Origin: Suillus spraguei
Lineage: Eukaryota > Basidiomycota > Agaricomycetes > Boletales > Suillaceae
Direction: 5' to 3'
NCBI GenBank assembly: GCA_016800925.1
Contig: JABCPU010000029.1
Location: 248,001 to 312,000 of the forward strand
DNA length: 64,000 nucleotides
Below the pieces are notes generated by a model that searched no databases, was not told the origin of the DNA, and saw only the letters and a list, made by a program, of their open reading frames with translations. A program made the position numbers and the translations under genes. Of this stretch, positions 11,811 to 23,151 are shown in pieces; position 1 is the stretch's first letter; each line of letters opens with the position of its first letter.

Positions 11811-12420
11811 ATGGTCTCTCAAATTTCCGTAAACTCATTCTATGTCGAGAGGTGTTCTTCTGATTTTTATAAAGTCCCCAATACAATTTCCCTGGGGGCC
11901 CTGCGCATGAACTTCCAGCAATGTATCAAACAGAAGTTTCAGCGCGAATGGTATGAAGACCAAGTCCACTCTGATCCTACGTCAATTATCTTATCTTCAA
12001 GTAAGCTCTGTTATTCTGTTGACATGGTTGTTCATTTAAATTGTTTCCAGATGCACATGGCTCCACCTTACTAGAAAACAATACAATGCTAGGTGATCTA
12101 TGTGGACCGATGGACCGCATACATGCAATCATTCCTTCACAGCAGCTTAACAGTTCCAATACTCCCTTGCAGCATGTGGCATTAATGCCTGATAGCATGA
12201 GCAGTCCTGACTACGACAGGACTCAGGAGCTGCTATTGCTCATATGTACACTCGATCAGAATTTGACAGAAGTGAGGCGAGCACGAGAGGAGGATAAGCA
12301 AGCACAATTGGCATGGGATGATGAACTCACCACATTGAAGGCATCAATGGATGCTATCGTTCAACACTGTTACAACCATGCAAAACTGGGGCTACTAAGA
12401 AGTCCTGATCTTACATGGGG
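11811..12420 (+). pseudogene. 5' half of a split coiled-coil gene
   Basis: An ATG at 11811 opens a frame beginning MVSQISVNSFYVERCSSDFY. A 50-nt intron (12001 to 12050, GTAAGC...TTCCAG) joins it in frame to a second exon with a heptad-like, charged stretch around 12225-12360 (RTQELLLLICTLDQNLTEV, then RRAREEDKQAQLAWDDELTT). At about 12420 the sequence changes into TCCGGA-rich repeat DNA and the remaining frame to 12574 is probably repeat-encoded. Charged coiled-coil sequence resumes at 14284, so I infer one gene interrupted by an insertion. The family is unknown. Confidence 0.4.
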
Positions 12421-12819
12421 TTGTACCGGAGGGACGGAAAGTCGAAGGGGCTTGGCCTCAGCTCATACACTGTGCCCCTTACCCGAGTATGTGCCCTTAA
12501 TTTCGGATGAAGTCCAAGGGGGAGTTATAGTGAAGTCCGGACGGAGTCCGGATGAACTCTGTAGGGCAGGATAGCTCGATAGAGCTCCGAAGGACTTCGG
12601 ATGAGCGCCGGAACGCGCCGGAACTATTTCCGGATGGTAGGGAGTAATGGTAAGACTACTGGAACTAGTTCCAAGTAGAATGGATGAAGGATGGACTCCT
12701 AACAAAGTCCAGGGCAGGATAGGAGCAAAGCTCGGAGGGAAAGATGATCCATAGATGTCGGAGGATAGGATAGGATAGATCCAGAGGACCAGGGGTCCGA
12801 AGGTCCGGAGCTTGGAGGA

Positions 12820-13419
12820 GCGGAAGAGCGGAAGAGCGGAAGAGCGGAAGAGCGGAAGAGCGGAAGAGCGGAAGAGCGGAAGAGCGGAAGAGCGGAAGAG
12901 CGGAAGAGCGGAAGAGCGGAAGAGCGGAAGAGCGGAAGAGCGGAAGAGCGGAAGAGCGGAAGAGCGGAAGAGCGGAAGAGCGGAAGAGCGGAAGAGCGGA
13001 AGAGCGGAAGAGCGGAAGAGCGGAAGAGCGGAAGAGCGGAAGAGCGGAAGAGCGGAAGAGCGGAAGAGCGGAAGAGCGGAAGAGCGGAAGAGCGGAAGAG
13101 CGGAAGAGCGGAAGAGCGGAAGAGCGGAAGAGCGGAAGAGCGGAAGAGCGGAAGAGCGGAAGAGCGGAAGAGCGGAAGAGCGGAAGAGCGGAAGAGCGGA
13201 AGAGCGGAAGAGCGGAAGAGCGGAAGAGCGGAAGAGCGGAAGAGCGGAAGAGCGGAAGAGCGGAAGAGCGGAAGAGCGGAAGAGCGGAAGAGCAGAAGAG
13301 CAGAAGAGTGGAAGAGCGGAAGAGCAGAAGAGCAGAAGAGCAGAAGAGCAGAAGAGCAGAAGAGCAGAAGAGCAGAAGAGCAGAAGAGCAGAAGAGTGGA
13401 AGAGTGGAAGAGCGGAAGA
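12820..13419 (+). repeat. 8-bp tandem array (GCGGAAGA)n, 75 units
   Basis: Fifty-nine perfect GCGGAAGA units run from 12820 to 13291. Sixteen further units follow, mostly the single-base variant GCAGAAGA (nine consecutive at 13324-13395) with a few GTGGAAGA. Because 8 is not a multiple of 3 and the unit contains no stop in any phase on either strand, the array is open in all six frames. The long frames seen there (about 207 codons plus, 326 codons minus) are therefore artefacts and not genes. Confidence 0.95.
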
Positions 13420-14049
13420 GCGGATGATTGGATGATTGGACGAGCATAGCTCTATGGATCTTAGGGGAGGTGTTAACTACTAGAGAGGAGTAGGTCGGAT
13501 ATGGTGTAGAGGTAGTATAGACTACTCTGGACGAGGTCCGGAATAGAAACAGACAGGATAAGACTACCACAGGTAGAGTCGGAGGTGAATCGGATGAGAG
13601 ACAGGAAACGGACGAAGTCTGAAAAGGATATAGGAGAAGGATCAAGGCTCCGGCCTAGGGAATGATCCCATAGGTCTGAGTCAGAAGCTTACAAGGGCCG
13701 TAGCCCAAGTGTGGGAATGGAAACGATTTATATAGACATGGTAACAAGATACAGAAGTTAAAGGGATATACAGAGGTAGGAAAGCAATGATCAGATTGAG
13801 GTCTGCAGGAGTTGTACTACAAGTTTATATACTGTAGGTAGCATGCCGGAAGGCAAGTAAGGATAGTCTGAGGCTATGTTTGAGGCATTGCAGAACACAA
13901 GGCTATGAACTCGGAAATAAGACTTGTACGAAATATCTTATCAAGATGGAAGTCAAGATATCCGAAAGCCAGAGGTGCAGAGATAACCGAAAGCCAGACA
14001 CAGGTATTAACCTAAAAGGAGTAACGCGCAGGTGTGCGGGAATAGTTTC

Positions 14050-14250
14050 AGATATGAGCATGGATCGGATATGGACATGGATCGGATATGGACACTGATC
14101 AGATATGGACATGGATCGGATATGAACACGGATCAGATGGGTGGATCAGATCGGATGGATGGACTGAGTCGGATATGGATTGGAGTGGATGGGTGGATTG
14201 GATATGTGAGCTGGATTGGATGGGTGGACTAGGATGTATGGATTGGGTGT
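14050..14250 (+). repeat. 17-bp minisatellite decaying into GGAT-rich DNA
   Basis: Four to five units of ATGGATCGGATATGGAC with substitutions lie at about 14060-14140. They are followed by a looser series built on GGATGGGTGGATTGGAT up to about 14250. The register is lost gradually, as in an ageing tandem array. Confidence 0.8.
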
Positions 14251-14283
14251 CCGGATGTCCATGGATCAGACCTGAATGTACGG

Positions 14284-15068
14284 TATATGACAAACACCAA
14301 CAACAGGTATCTGAAGATATGAGGGTGTGGAACTGCGACCGTGCGGATGACATCTGTCAGCAGAAGATGATGCAGCAAAACTTGAAGGACAACCAGGAGC
14401 ATTTAAGGCACCTTCAGGAAGCTCATGCCCACGATGAGCAAGTTCAGATCTACAGTGACCAACGGATCAAAACATTGGAGGATGGATGACACGAGGATGG
14501 TATCCATATCAGAACACTGGAAAATTCCCTCGCAGTGGAAGGGACGTGGATCAAACAGTTGGAGAATTCAATCAAAAGCTCAAAGAAACAGAGTGAGGTA
14601 CAGATGAAGGTGATACACAAGGAGGCAGATGTGAAGTTGAAGGACGTGGAGGCAAAGTGCAAGGACGTGGAGGTGAAGCACGAGGCGGGGAAGAGGCTGT
14701 GGGAGGTAGAGAAGAAGGCATGGGAGGTGGAGAGGTTGTCAATGATTGATCAGATCGAAGAGGTTGAGGATATGACCATTGCAACTGTTGGTTGGGTTTG
14801 TGGTGTGGTACATTTTCAATCACTCGATCATAACGACAATAACGAATTAACATTCAATCAGGACACTAAACTAATCGATTGCATCCTACTCCGGCATCTC
14901 CTCGACCTTACTCAAGCCAAACTTGCCAAACTTGCACAATTGACTGCACCTCCAGGCACCAACTGTGCTACACAATCAATTTTATGGCGAGATGCACTTG
15001 GAACTACTCATATATTTGCCAAACGCTTGCAAACAGCACAGAAGCTTTTGAACAGAGCGGACACCTAG
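14284..15068 (+). pseudogene. 3' half of the split coiled-coil gene
   Basis: One reading frame from about 14284 gives YDKHQQQVSEDMRVWNCDR and continues to KTLEDG. There it meets a single TGA (14485-14487) and continues in the same frame as HEDGIHIRTLENSLAVEG. Next comes a Lys/Glu-rich stretch (14580-14770) with clear coiled-coil character built on KDVE repeats, and the frame stops at 15068. Because the frame is unchanged across the TGA, the stop looks like a point mutation. No domain other than coiled coil can be named. Confidence 0.4.
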
Positions 15069-16357
15069 CTCGACAGTGCTACTGTTCAATTCATGGCTGA
15101 TGCGAAAGGGATGGATCTTGCCATCCAAAAGTCATCTGCAATTTGAGACACAGGTGGCCTCATGGCCCACCCAAAGCCCAGAGCCATCTGTCAAGAAGCA
15201 TTCATGCAAAGCATTTCATGCCACAATGTTACTGAGGAGCGTGCAAGCTATTTCTAGTGGACAATGTGTTCAAACTGGTGAAGACTTGCTCCACTGATGA
15301 CCAATGCTGCTCTGGTATTGCGTTGGTGTGACTCATGTGAGTTTGTTTTCGACACTGGCAGGATCCAACGTCGTGACCCACTGCCCTTTGCGCTTTGTGA
15401 CAGGTGTGCGCTGGCTCCTGAGTCCTAATATTCCGTTGTTAAATTGTCAGCTGAGTAAGTCATTCTACCTTTATATCGGAGTTGTCGCTCATGGCTTGAT
15501 TCCTAGCGTCTTGCTGAGTTAGTTATTATGATCGGTATTGGGCCAATTTCGCTGCCGCTTAAGCCATGAAAAGCCTTGAATATAATAGAGGAATATCTCA
15601 TATACTCAATATGATATTGACTTGAAATCGCAACATGAGTGAGCGAAGTTGTCCAGCCAACTTGATGCCTCTGTCACAGATGAAGTTCAAGTTGATAGCA
15701 AACAGTAGTAGAAATGAAAATTGACACATCCGGCCGATCATAATTCTTGGATCCAGTTGAACCCGCTTTCGTGCCAATCGCGCAGGCCTGTAGACATACG
15801 CTTCTGAAGTTCTGGGTGTATCTTTCCAAAGGTGGTGCAAGGGTTGCAAAACGCACTAACTGGGGGCGACAAGCTATCAGAAGTAGTATGTCCCGAGAAC
15901 AAATTAGTACGAACTCTTGTATCAGTTTATTAATCAACAAGCAGATCTAGGGTTCCTGAGAAGTCATAAGGAAAGTAGCGGCCATCTTCTAGATAAGTAA
16001 GACGACATTCAGCCTGAATGAAACGCGTAATGACCATTTATTTTCAGTTACTGCCGGTAACCTGATCACCGCGTCTGCCGCGTCGACCACGTCATGCTGT
16101 GTTGTCTTCTTCTGTTGTTGTTTCGGTTTCTTACCAGTGTACCACTAATAGTGGCAAATGCGCAGATAACTACCAGTCCTATCATTGGTGATGAAGGCAG
16201 ATCTGCGCATTCCCTTCATCTCTTTGGATAGCTATCCACAGGCTCGCTTCGAGCAGGCATCGAACCCAAGTCATCGCTGAACTTGCGAATAAAACAAGAT
16301 ACAAATACGAAGTCAGTGGAAACTCGATAATTGGTCTATAAGGGAATCCCAAAGTGT
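15069..16357. other. No gene seen; one hairpin
   Basis: The frames are short and unrecognised. An 11-bp perfect inverted repeat (AATGCGCAGAT at 16157-16167 and ATCTGCGCATT at 16201-16211) sits about 150 bp downstream of the stop codon of the minus-strand zinc-knuckle gene. It may be no more than a chance hairpin or a small element remnant. Confidence 0.5.
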
Positions 16358-17456
16358 TTAAAAGTGAACGACTTTCACCTTCGCAGAGTTCCCGACGGGG
16401 GTGCCAAAGGCTTTCACCGTTCCTGTGTACGATGCAAACTTTACATCGGCCTTTTTCTTGGCTTTCTCATCCTTCTTTATATCCATGTCTACATCCGCAT
16501 TTCGCCGCTTGAATGTGTGGAAGTCATCTTCATCCGCACCGGCACTTTGGCCTGTCCCAACAAAAGTTGCAGTTCCAGATTGAGCTGCATTCCATGCGTG
16601 TTACTCAGTTGATTACCGTAGATTGGTTCCAAAATACATGCCTTGTTTTCTCAGTCCGCAGTCTTTGGCCAAATGAGACGTTTCGCCACAGAGTTTGCAG
16701 CAGCCTCCGTTCGGATAGACACCCTTGTCCTTGTTTTGTGGGCAAGATGACGCCAAGTGACCCTTACCAGAACACACGAAACATGATGCAAATGGAAGAG
16801 GATGATGAGGGTCTTCTGGGGCCCTGCATCGCGAGAGAGTATGTTGATTTGAACTGCAACTAATGAAACCGAGTCTAATCTGTCAATCGAAGAGATAAAG
16901 TGGAAAGAGGACGCACCGATAGCATATTCCAACAGTTTTTTGTCTCGCTACACCACCACCGTGACCGGTTTCATTACGTATGGTCGGACAGTCTCTTGCA
17001 GTGTGTCCTTTTTGGCGACATGCAAAACAAGTAGTGTCTGCGTATTTCTGCGCAATTCGTTCTGGCGTCTCGATTCGGAACGTTGAGCAGGATCTGGCCT
17101 AGCTGCAAGTGTTCAGTATACGAGTAATTGCTTGTAACGAAAGATCTACTCTTCGGTTTCCGCTTATCCTTCAGTTTCTTTTGGGGTACAACTTTCGCTG
17201 TCTCAGAATCACCTGCGCCCTGTGCATTGTCCTCACTTGGACCAGCTTTTTCACCGTCATCATCACCATTTTCTTTTGGTTTTTTTGTCCGCTTTCTTTT
17301 CTTTTTCGGAGGAACTTGATCGTGTGGCTCGCTTGCGGACGGTAAACTGGACGTCGAAGCGTGTGGTTCTGCTGGTTCTTCAACAGGTTGTGAATCGTCA
17401 GGAAAGCCCGCTTGCACATGCGTGCGTTTTCGACCAAAATCCGTGATCCGCGTCAT
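16358..17456 (-). CDS. Zinc-knuckle protein, ZCCHC9-like
   Basis: The protein starts MTRITDFGRKRTHVQAGF. A Lys-rich probable nuclear or nucleolar signal (PPKKKRKRTKKPK) comes next, then a Glu/Asp-rich segment and then four CCHC knuckles: CFACRQKGHTARDC, CYRCSSNQHTLSRC, CFVCSGKGHLASSC and CKLCGETSHLAKDC. The tail carries the ZCCHC9-type block GTGQSAGADEDDFHTFKRRN and ends KVKVVHF. Intact knuckle 2 requires a 57-nt intron at 16860-16916. A further intron with a GC donor near 16640 fits the frame, and another lies near 17100-17140. In animals, ZCCHC9 is a nucleolar RNA-binding protein; a role in RNA processing is likely here. The ATG at 17456 is the first in frame. The gene looks intact. Confidence 0.8.
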
Positions 17457-17895
17457 TATCAGCTAATAGAGGTGCGCACTTGTTGTGATCGTTGCGCACA
17501 AAACTTGAGTAAATTGCACAAAATTTTCGAACCTTTTTGGGAAAATACCTCCTAAATTTATTTTGACGGCGCCTAGTTGCTGGCGTACGACCAAACTTCC
17601 AGACATTGATATAGAGATTGCCAAGCAGTTCGAAACTGACTTCGCATGATGATCCTCCACTTAGTCTCCACGGTAGGTGTTGTGGGAAGAACTGGCAGCT
17701 GTGGCAAGTTCTGCCAGCGCGACAGAATCACGAGCAAACTCACCGGAGACTCTCCAGTGAGTTTGCTCGTCGGGGCGTTAAAACCTTGATGCATTATGAC
17801 AGCCAAAATGGTGACACGAAAAGTACAGTATCTGCCTAAATGTATCATGCTCTGAAATAAGAAGTCTGCTCGTAAGTAGCTCCTCTCGTCGTAAT
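17457..17895. other. Upstream region of the zinc-knuckle gene
   Basis: This is the promoter side of the minus-strand zinc-knuckle gene. It holds the long palindrome listed separately and a smaller one (TGGCAAGTTCTGCCA at 17702-17716). No coding sequence is recognised. Confidence 0.45.
17730..17770. repeat. 41-bp near-perfect palindrome
   Basis: Left arm ACGAGCAAACTCAC (17730-17743) pairs perfectly with GTGAGTTTGCTCGT (17757-17770). Inside, GGAGA (17745-17749) pairs with TCTCC (17751-17755) around a single central C. Only positions 17744 and 17756 are unpaired apart from the centre. It could extrude as a cruciform or bind a dimeric regulator, or be the remains of an element end. Confidence 0.9.
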
Positions 17896-18336
17896 TTAGC
17901 CTGAAGAGCTGTGATGACGAATTAAGGGAAGACTGGATGTTCCCTCACACAATTTGACGAGTTCTGTGCGCGTGAATGACGGCCCATCTTCTTCTGACTC
18001 GTCGTCTGAATCAATCTCGATGATGTCACCATTTGCGACTGCAATCTCGCGACGGACTTCATTAGCAATAACCTCATCACCACCTTGAAAGTTTGGGAGA
18101 TCTCTTTCCTCGACAGGGTCTAGAATCTCGTCAACGGTTAGTAAAGTACCGAAATACGTTTCCGTTCCTTGAGAGTTCCTGTTAGGCATAGACACACAGC
18201 CAGTCGGTAAGAGTGAGATTTTGACGTGCATTGGAACATTTATTAGGAAGTTGAGCAGATGTATGCGGAGTGTCGTTTGCTTCTTTGCAGGCCGAGCATA
18301 TGCAGCAGGCTTATCGCGTGGCTTGTCTAGGGACAT
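17896..18336 (-). pseudogene. Tigger/CENP-B-type transposase C-terminal fragment
   Basis: The frame contains DEILDPVEERD and then a GGDEVIANEVRREIAVANGD run with an acidic DSDDESEED stretch and a short C-terminal helix (TELVKLCEG). That layout is typical of the C-terminal tail of fungal DDE-1 (Tigger, CENP-B-like) transposase proteins. The DDE catalytic part and the DNA-binding part are absent. It could be expressed as a 146-residue protein from its own ATG, but I judge it a remnant. Confidence 0.45.
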
Positions 18337-18666
18337 TTTTACAGGTGCAAAACCTCATACCCATTCCACACTTACATAGTCGATACTGATTCAGTGGTAC
18401 CGATATTCCGCTAAAATATACTTCCGCAGCACACAGCTTGCGGTAATCGTTCGTGACCTCATTATCGCGGTCTAGCTGTTCCATCCAAAGTCCCCAACAA
18501 TAAGTGAAACATAAGATCGTATTGAGACATATCTATCCTTCAGATTCGATGAAAATCAGGAACCAACGAAAAAAAAACTTGGCATAAATGACTTTGACGC
18601 TAAAAAAACCCAAGACCTAATTCTGTTAACCATACGAGGTCATCGACCTCAACCAACACGCTTATT

Positions 18667-21600
18667 CTAAAGCCATTCCTTAAATGCAAGTTGATATAAT
18701 GTCTTGACAATGTGCACGATCGTAGCATAACCGAAGATCATTCCTACCAGGTACGCGTAGAACATGGGCTCAGGCGGGGTCAATTTCAGGGCAGTATTGA
18801 CCTTCGGCATGTATGGGATTGCAATAGCAATACCAGCGATACCGAAGGTGGTGCAGACAACTGAAATCGATGCGCGGGACTGGATGAAGGGGATCTTGCC
18901 CGTTCGCAGGAAATGAATATAAACAGCTATCCCGTGATCATCAGTATGTATTTCGAATTTGTAGTACTTGACTAGGATCGTACCTGCGTCAGAGACCCCT
19001 CGAGAAACCAATTCGTCTGTGCAAGGGGAACGCGTGGGTTGTCGAGCGTTCGAATGCCGTAGTGGAACCTGGAGCCGTCTGGTATTGGACTATTGTTAAT
19101 CATGCAGGGGATCTACTCACCAGTTGATACTGAAAGTGATTATATCAAAAGGGCTTGAGAAAGGACCCAAGCAAACCATGAAACGAATGATCGATTTCGC
19201 TCCCCATGTCTTCGGGGCTACCAAGTACTCAGGGTCAACATTATCCCTAACATATACTGTTCGGCGTCAAATATTCGGTTAGATATAGTAATGCATACCA
19301 GGGAATTGATGCCTGGGAGAAATCATATAACAGATTCTGGACGAGGAGCTGCAGCGGGAGCATAGGTTGGTATGGAAGCCATGCAGAAGCAACTTCAAAA
19401 ATATACCACATTAAAGGGCATCGGTGTGAAAGGCCAACAGCGGACACATACCCAAGACTGAGAATACATTACCAAAGTTGGAAGAAGTTGCCATCTTGAT
19501 GTACTTCAATGTGTTGATGAGCCTACACCTCTCATTTAGCGTTCTGTGCCAAAGCTCGTCCCAGATGCACTCACGTAATCCTCCCTTCGATCACACCGTC
19601 AGCGACGACAGCTAGACTCTTCTCAAGTAAGATCACATCTGCAGCTTCTTTCGCAATGTCGGTTCCTGAATCCACTGATATTCCGACATCTGCGCCGCGT
19701 ATAGCAAGAGCATCGTTGACGCCGTCTCCCAAGAAGGCGACTGCTCTGCCACCATCACCCGCGCGTAGAGCTTTCACGACCTCAAGCTTCTGGTAAGGCG
19801 AGAGTTTGGCAAAGATGATGCAGCGATCAATGGCATCATTGTAGGCCTCTTTATCATCTCCAAGGGCCGCAAGCTGGGTGCCAGTGAGAATGAGCCCTTC
19901 CTCGCCCTTAGAAGAGGGAGATGCCTCCACATCCTTCTCGTTCTCCGCACTCGATGAATGCTGGCAAGATGGTATAAGCCCGAGGTCGCGAGCTACCTTT
20001 GCAGCCACCGCAGGAGCATCACCAGTGAGGATTCGGACCTGTTGCGAATCGCAAGATTAACTGTATCGAAGGAAAGCGCAGAGAAAACACATACCTGCAC
20101 GTTCAATGTGGCCAAATCTTTGATTGCCTGTGCGGCATCAGGTTTCAATGGATCAAGAAGCCCGATGAATCCAATAAAGATAAGCTCGTTCTCGTCAGAG
20201 CAGGATATGGTCATGGGGGGCTTGATGAGCTGTTCTCGGCAAGCCACAGCGACAAGACGCAATCCCTCCTCGTTCAAACGTTGGGCAGCACCAAGAATCT
20301 TTTGGCGTCTGTCTGCTGTGAGGATTGACGTCATCGAGGCGGATATATCCAAACCAAGCGGTGCAGGGGCATTTGAGGAAGGAGATAGCTGGTGGTTGTA
20401 GACTGACACACACAGGTCCAAGACTTCTTCTACTGCGCCCTTTGTGATAAACAGTCCTTCAGAGCCATCGTCATCAGATCGCGAAACTAAGACCGACAGA
20501 AGGCGGCGTGAAGAATCGAAAGGAACTTCGCCCTGCTTGACCCAGCCGTCTCTGGGAATGTCTGTGAAGACGTCCTGCTCGCTTTGATCGACGAAGTCAA
20601 CGATTGCGTGGTCGATCGGACTACGAGAACCGGTCTGCAGTGAGGAATTGATGTAAGCCAACTTGATGGGAAGTTGTGAAAGGTCTCCTGCGTCCGTTGT
20701 GGACATTGAAATGCGCACGAGGTCAGCGGTGAGCGTCCCTGTTTTGTCTGAGCAGAGAATCCGAACCGCGCCGAGGTTCTGGATGGCATCAAAACGCTTC
20801 ACAATGACTTTTTTGCGTGCTACGCGAACAGCAGACAGCGCAAGGTTAGATGTCTGCATCATGAGGGTTGTTGAGAGCTGCAGTATCAGAAAGCAAGGTA
20901 TACATACCACAATCATTGGCAACATTTCTGGTGTAATACCGACTGCAACAGCAATCGCAAACATTACTGCACCCTTCCAGTCCTTACTAACAGCACCCTG
21001 AACAATGAACACAATCGGGGCCATAACCTGTTCGGAGAAGTCAGACTGGAAAAATACACAAAATTCGAAAAAAATATTAACTTACGCCCATGAAGGCCAT
21101 CAAGACATAACTGACTCTCTTGATGCCAATCTGAGTAGCGTTGTCCGGTCTTTGTCTGGAGAGCTCACTGGCAATAGAAGCCATGTAGGTATCCTTGCCA
21201 GTTAAGACGACGAGCGCATGTCCATTCCCTGTGACAACAGAAGTGCCCGCGAGACAGACATTATCATTGTGCAGTAAATCAAATGTTTCTCCAGGACGTG
21301 GGGCAGCAAGGCGCACGGTTTTCTCGATGGGCATCATTTCTCCCGTAAGCGAGGCCTGCGTGATTGTGATTGCCTCGGCCGTAATAAGAATACAATCACC
21401 AGGGAAGACATCACCACCTATTATGGAACGTAGAGTTAAGGTAATGACAAAGATAAATGTAGTAACCTACTGGTGACAGCTATGATATCACCTGGAACTA
21501 CATTCCGCTGATCGATTTCGACCTCTTCCGAACCAGAGTTTCGATAACGAAGAACGCGGGTGTTTGTCGTGACTGACTTGATTAAATTGACTGCTTGAAC

Positions 21601-22179
21601 CATCGACTTCAATTCTTGCCAATACCTGGGACAACATTAGACTATCTTTGACAGAGACAGGGTACACGAACCTCAAGCCAGTCGAAGCAAACACCATTGC
21701 CATCATGACGATAAACGTGGGGATCTGTTGGGTGGCAGCGCTGACAATCGCGAGGATGGTCAAAAGGATGTTGAAGGGATTGACAATGGCCCCCCAAAGC
21801 ATCCGCAGCACGGCGAGAGGACGTTCCGCCACCGGTGTGTTAGGTCCATGAGTTTTGAGTATGAGGGAAGCCTGTTCATCAGAAAGACCAAGAGAATTCC
21901 ACTTGGGTTCCAAGCTAAAGGGGTCAAGCGAAAATATAAACAAAACGACACACGGTCAAGATGTTGGACATACACAAATATAGCTGAGACCGGAACGTGC
22001 GCGAAACGACCGAGTGCAGTGCGTATGAGTTGCTCCTGTTCCTCCCTTGCGACCGATTGTGGCTGGGTGGGCGACTTGTTATTCTCGGTCTTTGACTCGG
22101 AAGTGGGTATGTCAGGCCCATGCTTTTCCAAATTTCCAAGGGAAGAGCGAGGGGAGAAGAGCTTTGCAAGTGAGGGCAT
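18667..22179 (-). CDS. Magnesium-transporting P-type ATPase (P3B, MgtA-like)
   Basis: This is a multi-exon gene for an ion-pumping P-type ATPase of the MgtA/MgtB class, which uses ATP to import Mg2+ across a membrane. The visible order is: N-terminal cytosolic region; actuator domain with SLTGEMMP; the transmembrane motif AVAVGITPEMLPMIV; the phosphorylation motif CSDKTGTLT; nucleotide-binding domain with ITKGAVEEV; RILTGDAPAVAAKVARDLGL; the hinge FLGDGVNDALAIRGADVGISVD; and C-terminal membrane helices ending LYQLAFKEWL. The TPEMLP motif and DNVDPEYL near the seventh helix are MgtA-like. I chose the ATG giving MPSLAKLFSP at 22179; frames further upstream lack an ATG. No break is seen. This class is best known from bacteria; fungal copies exist but are scattered. 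Confidence 0.88.
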
Positions 22180-22842
22180 CACGGAGGCTTCATCGTAGAC
22201 AGACAATAAGCACCCTGGACGGGTCAGAAAATCTAGCTAGTACAAACCTTCTTTCTGGAGCTGGAACAGGTGAGGGCAAGAAGACCTGCAAATATTTCGA
22301 TCATTCCTCTGAACGAAATGGGTCAAAGAGAACACTCACTATGTAGTGGGGGTTGGATGCGAGATACCATGTATATGGAACTAGTAGAACAAGGAGAAAG
22401 CGATTTTATACCTGCGCTGAAGCGGCGTAGCAGAAATATTGATCCAATCAATCCCTGATAATAGTTCCTGCAGGATTATCGGATCTCTGCTGATTTTTTG
22501 TTATCCAAAGCAGCCAATGGGGAGCCACAAAATTGAAATTAACCTGTCGATATGTCGATGTGTCAACGGTCCCTGTTAACACATGTCAGACATATCCGAG
22601 TCAACCCTCCAACATTTTTGTCAACCCGCGGATAAGTCGGATCGCTCACTAGCCTCGTGGTACCGGGTACCGAGAGCCACGTGCACAAGTCAGAGACGCC
22701 GCGAGAGTAACTGCAGTTAGTATCTGCAAGTAAATCATTCACTTGAGCATATGATAACATTTATAAGTGTGCATATTGACGAGTGATGCTGTGACTTGAT
22801 ACCAAAATAGATCGGCTCTTGTCATAGAAACCAGTAGCTTTA

Positions 22843-23151
22843 TTACTTAATTAGTGCAGGGTTCAAGTACCCCTTCCGAAGAATTTCGTCTCCCGAAAAC
22901 AAGGTACGTGACCTAGTAGCAAATCTCCCTCCCAGCTCAGGATCATATGTGCTCAGGTATGAACCTGTGCCGATACTACCGCTATCCTTTGTCATACCCT
23001 CACGCTCGCTTTCCAGATTAAAACCCCCAGTGGGCCCTCCAGGATAAGTAATCTTCTCAGGGCCTCGGGCAATGATAACTTTGACGCATTGTCTGTTATG
23101 GCAGATCTCATAATTGAGTGTTGTGCAATCTTCTTCCGATGATCTTATCAT
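22843..23151 (-). CDS. Hypothetical 102-residue protein
   Basis: An ATG-started frame, MIRSSEEDCTTLNYEICHNR, has a Gly/Ser-rich middle and ends LRKGYLNPALIK. I recognise no domain, signal peptide or membrane segment. It may be a chance frame; the codons look no more biased than the surroundings. Confidence 0.2.
   Translation of the reverse strand: MIRSSEEDCTTLNYEICHNRQCVKVIIARGPEKITYPGGPTGGFNLESEREGMTKDSGSIGTGSYLSTYDPELGGRFATRSRTLFSGDEILRKGYLNPALIK

Larger units (their letters stand above)
12421..14283. mobile_element. Inserted repeat element carrying satellite arrays
   Basis: The stretch begins near TTGTACCGGAGGGACGG and is rich in GTCCGGA/CCGGATG words. It carries the octanucleotide array (12820-13419), a TATATAGACATGG motif near 13730 and a 17-bp minisatellite (14050-14135), and it ends around TGTACGGTATATGAC. 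Coiled-coil coding sequence is found on both sides. There is no reverse transcriptase or transposase inside, so it would be non-autonomous. I could not establish terminal repeats or a target duplication, so the boundaries are inferred from content. Confidence 0.35.

Noticed and set aside
12820..13419. CRISPR-like regular array
   Set aside because: The units are directly adjacent with no spacers, and the host is a fungus.
12665..13645. 326-codon minus-strand and 207-codon plus-strand ORFs
   Set aside because: They are products of an 8-bp tandem array with no stop in any frame; no start context, codon bias or homologous protein supports them.
14950..15100. Zinc knuckle (GHLARQC)
   Set aside because: The two N-terminal cysteines needed for a CCHC knuckle are missing and the match is in a different frame from the neighbouring coding sequence.
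16225..16300. tRNA-like sequence with CGAACCC
   Set aside because: The T stem does not form on either strand and no acceptor stem can be drawn.
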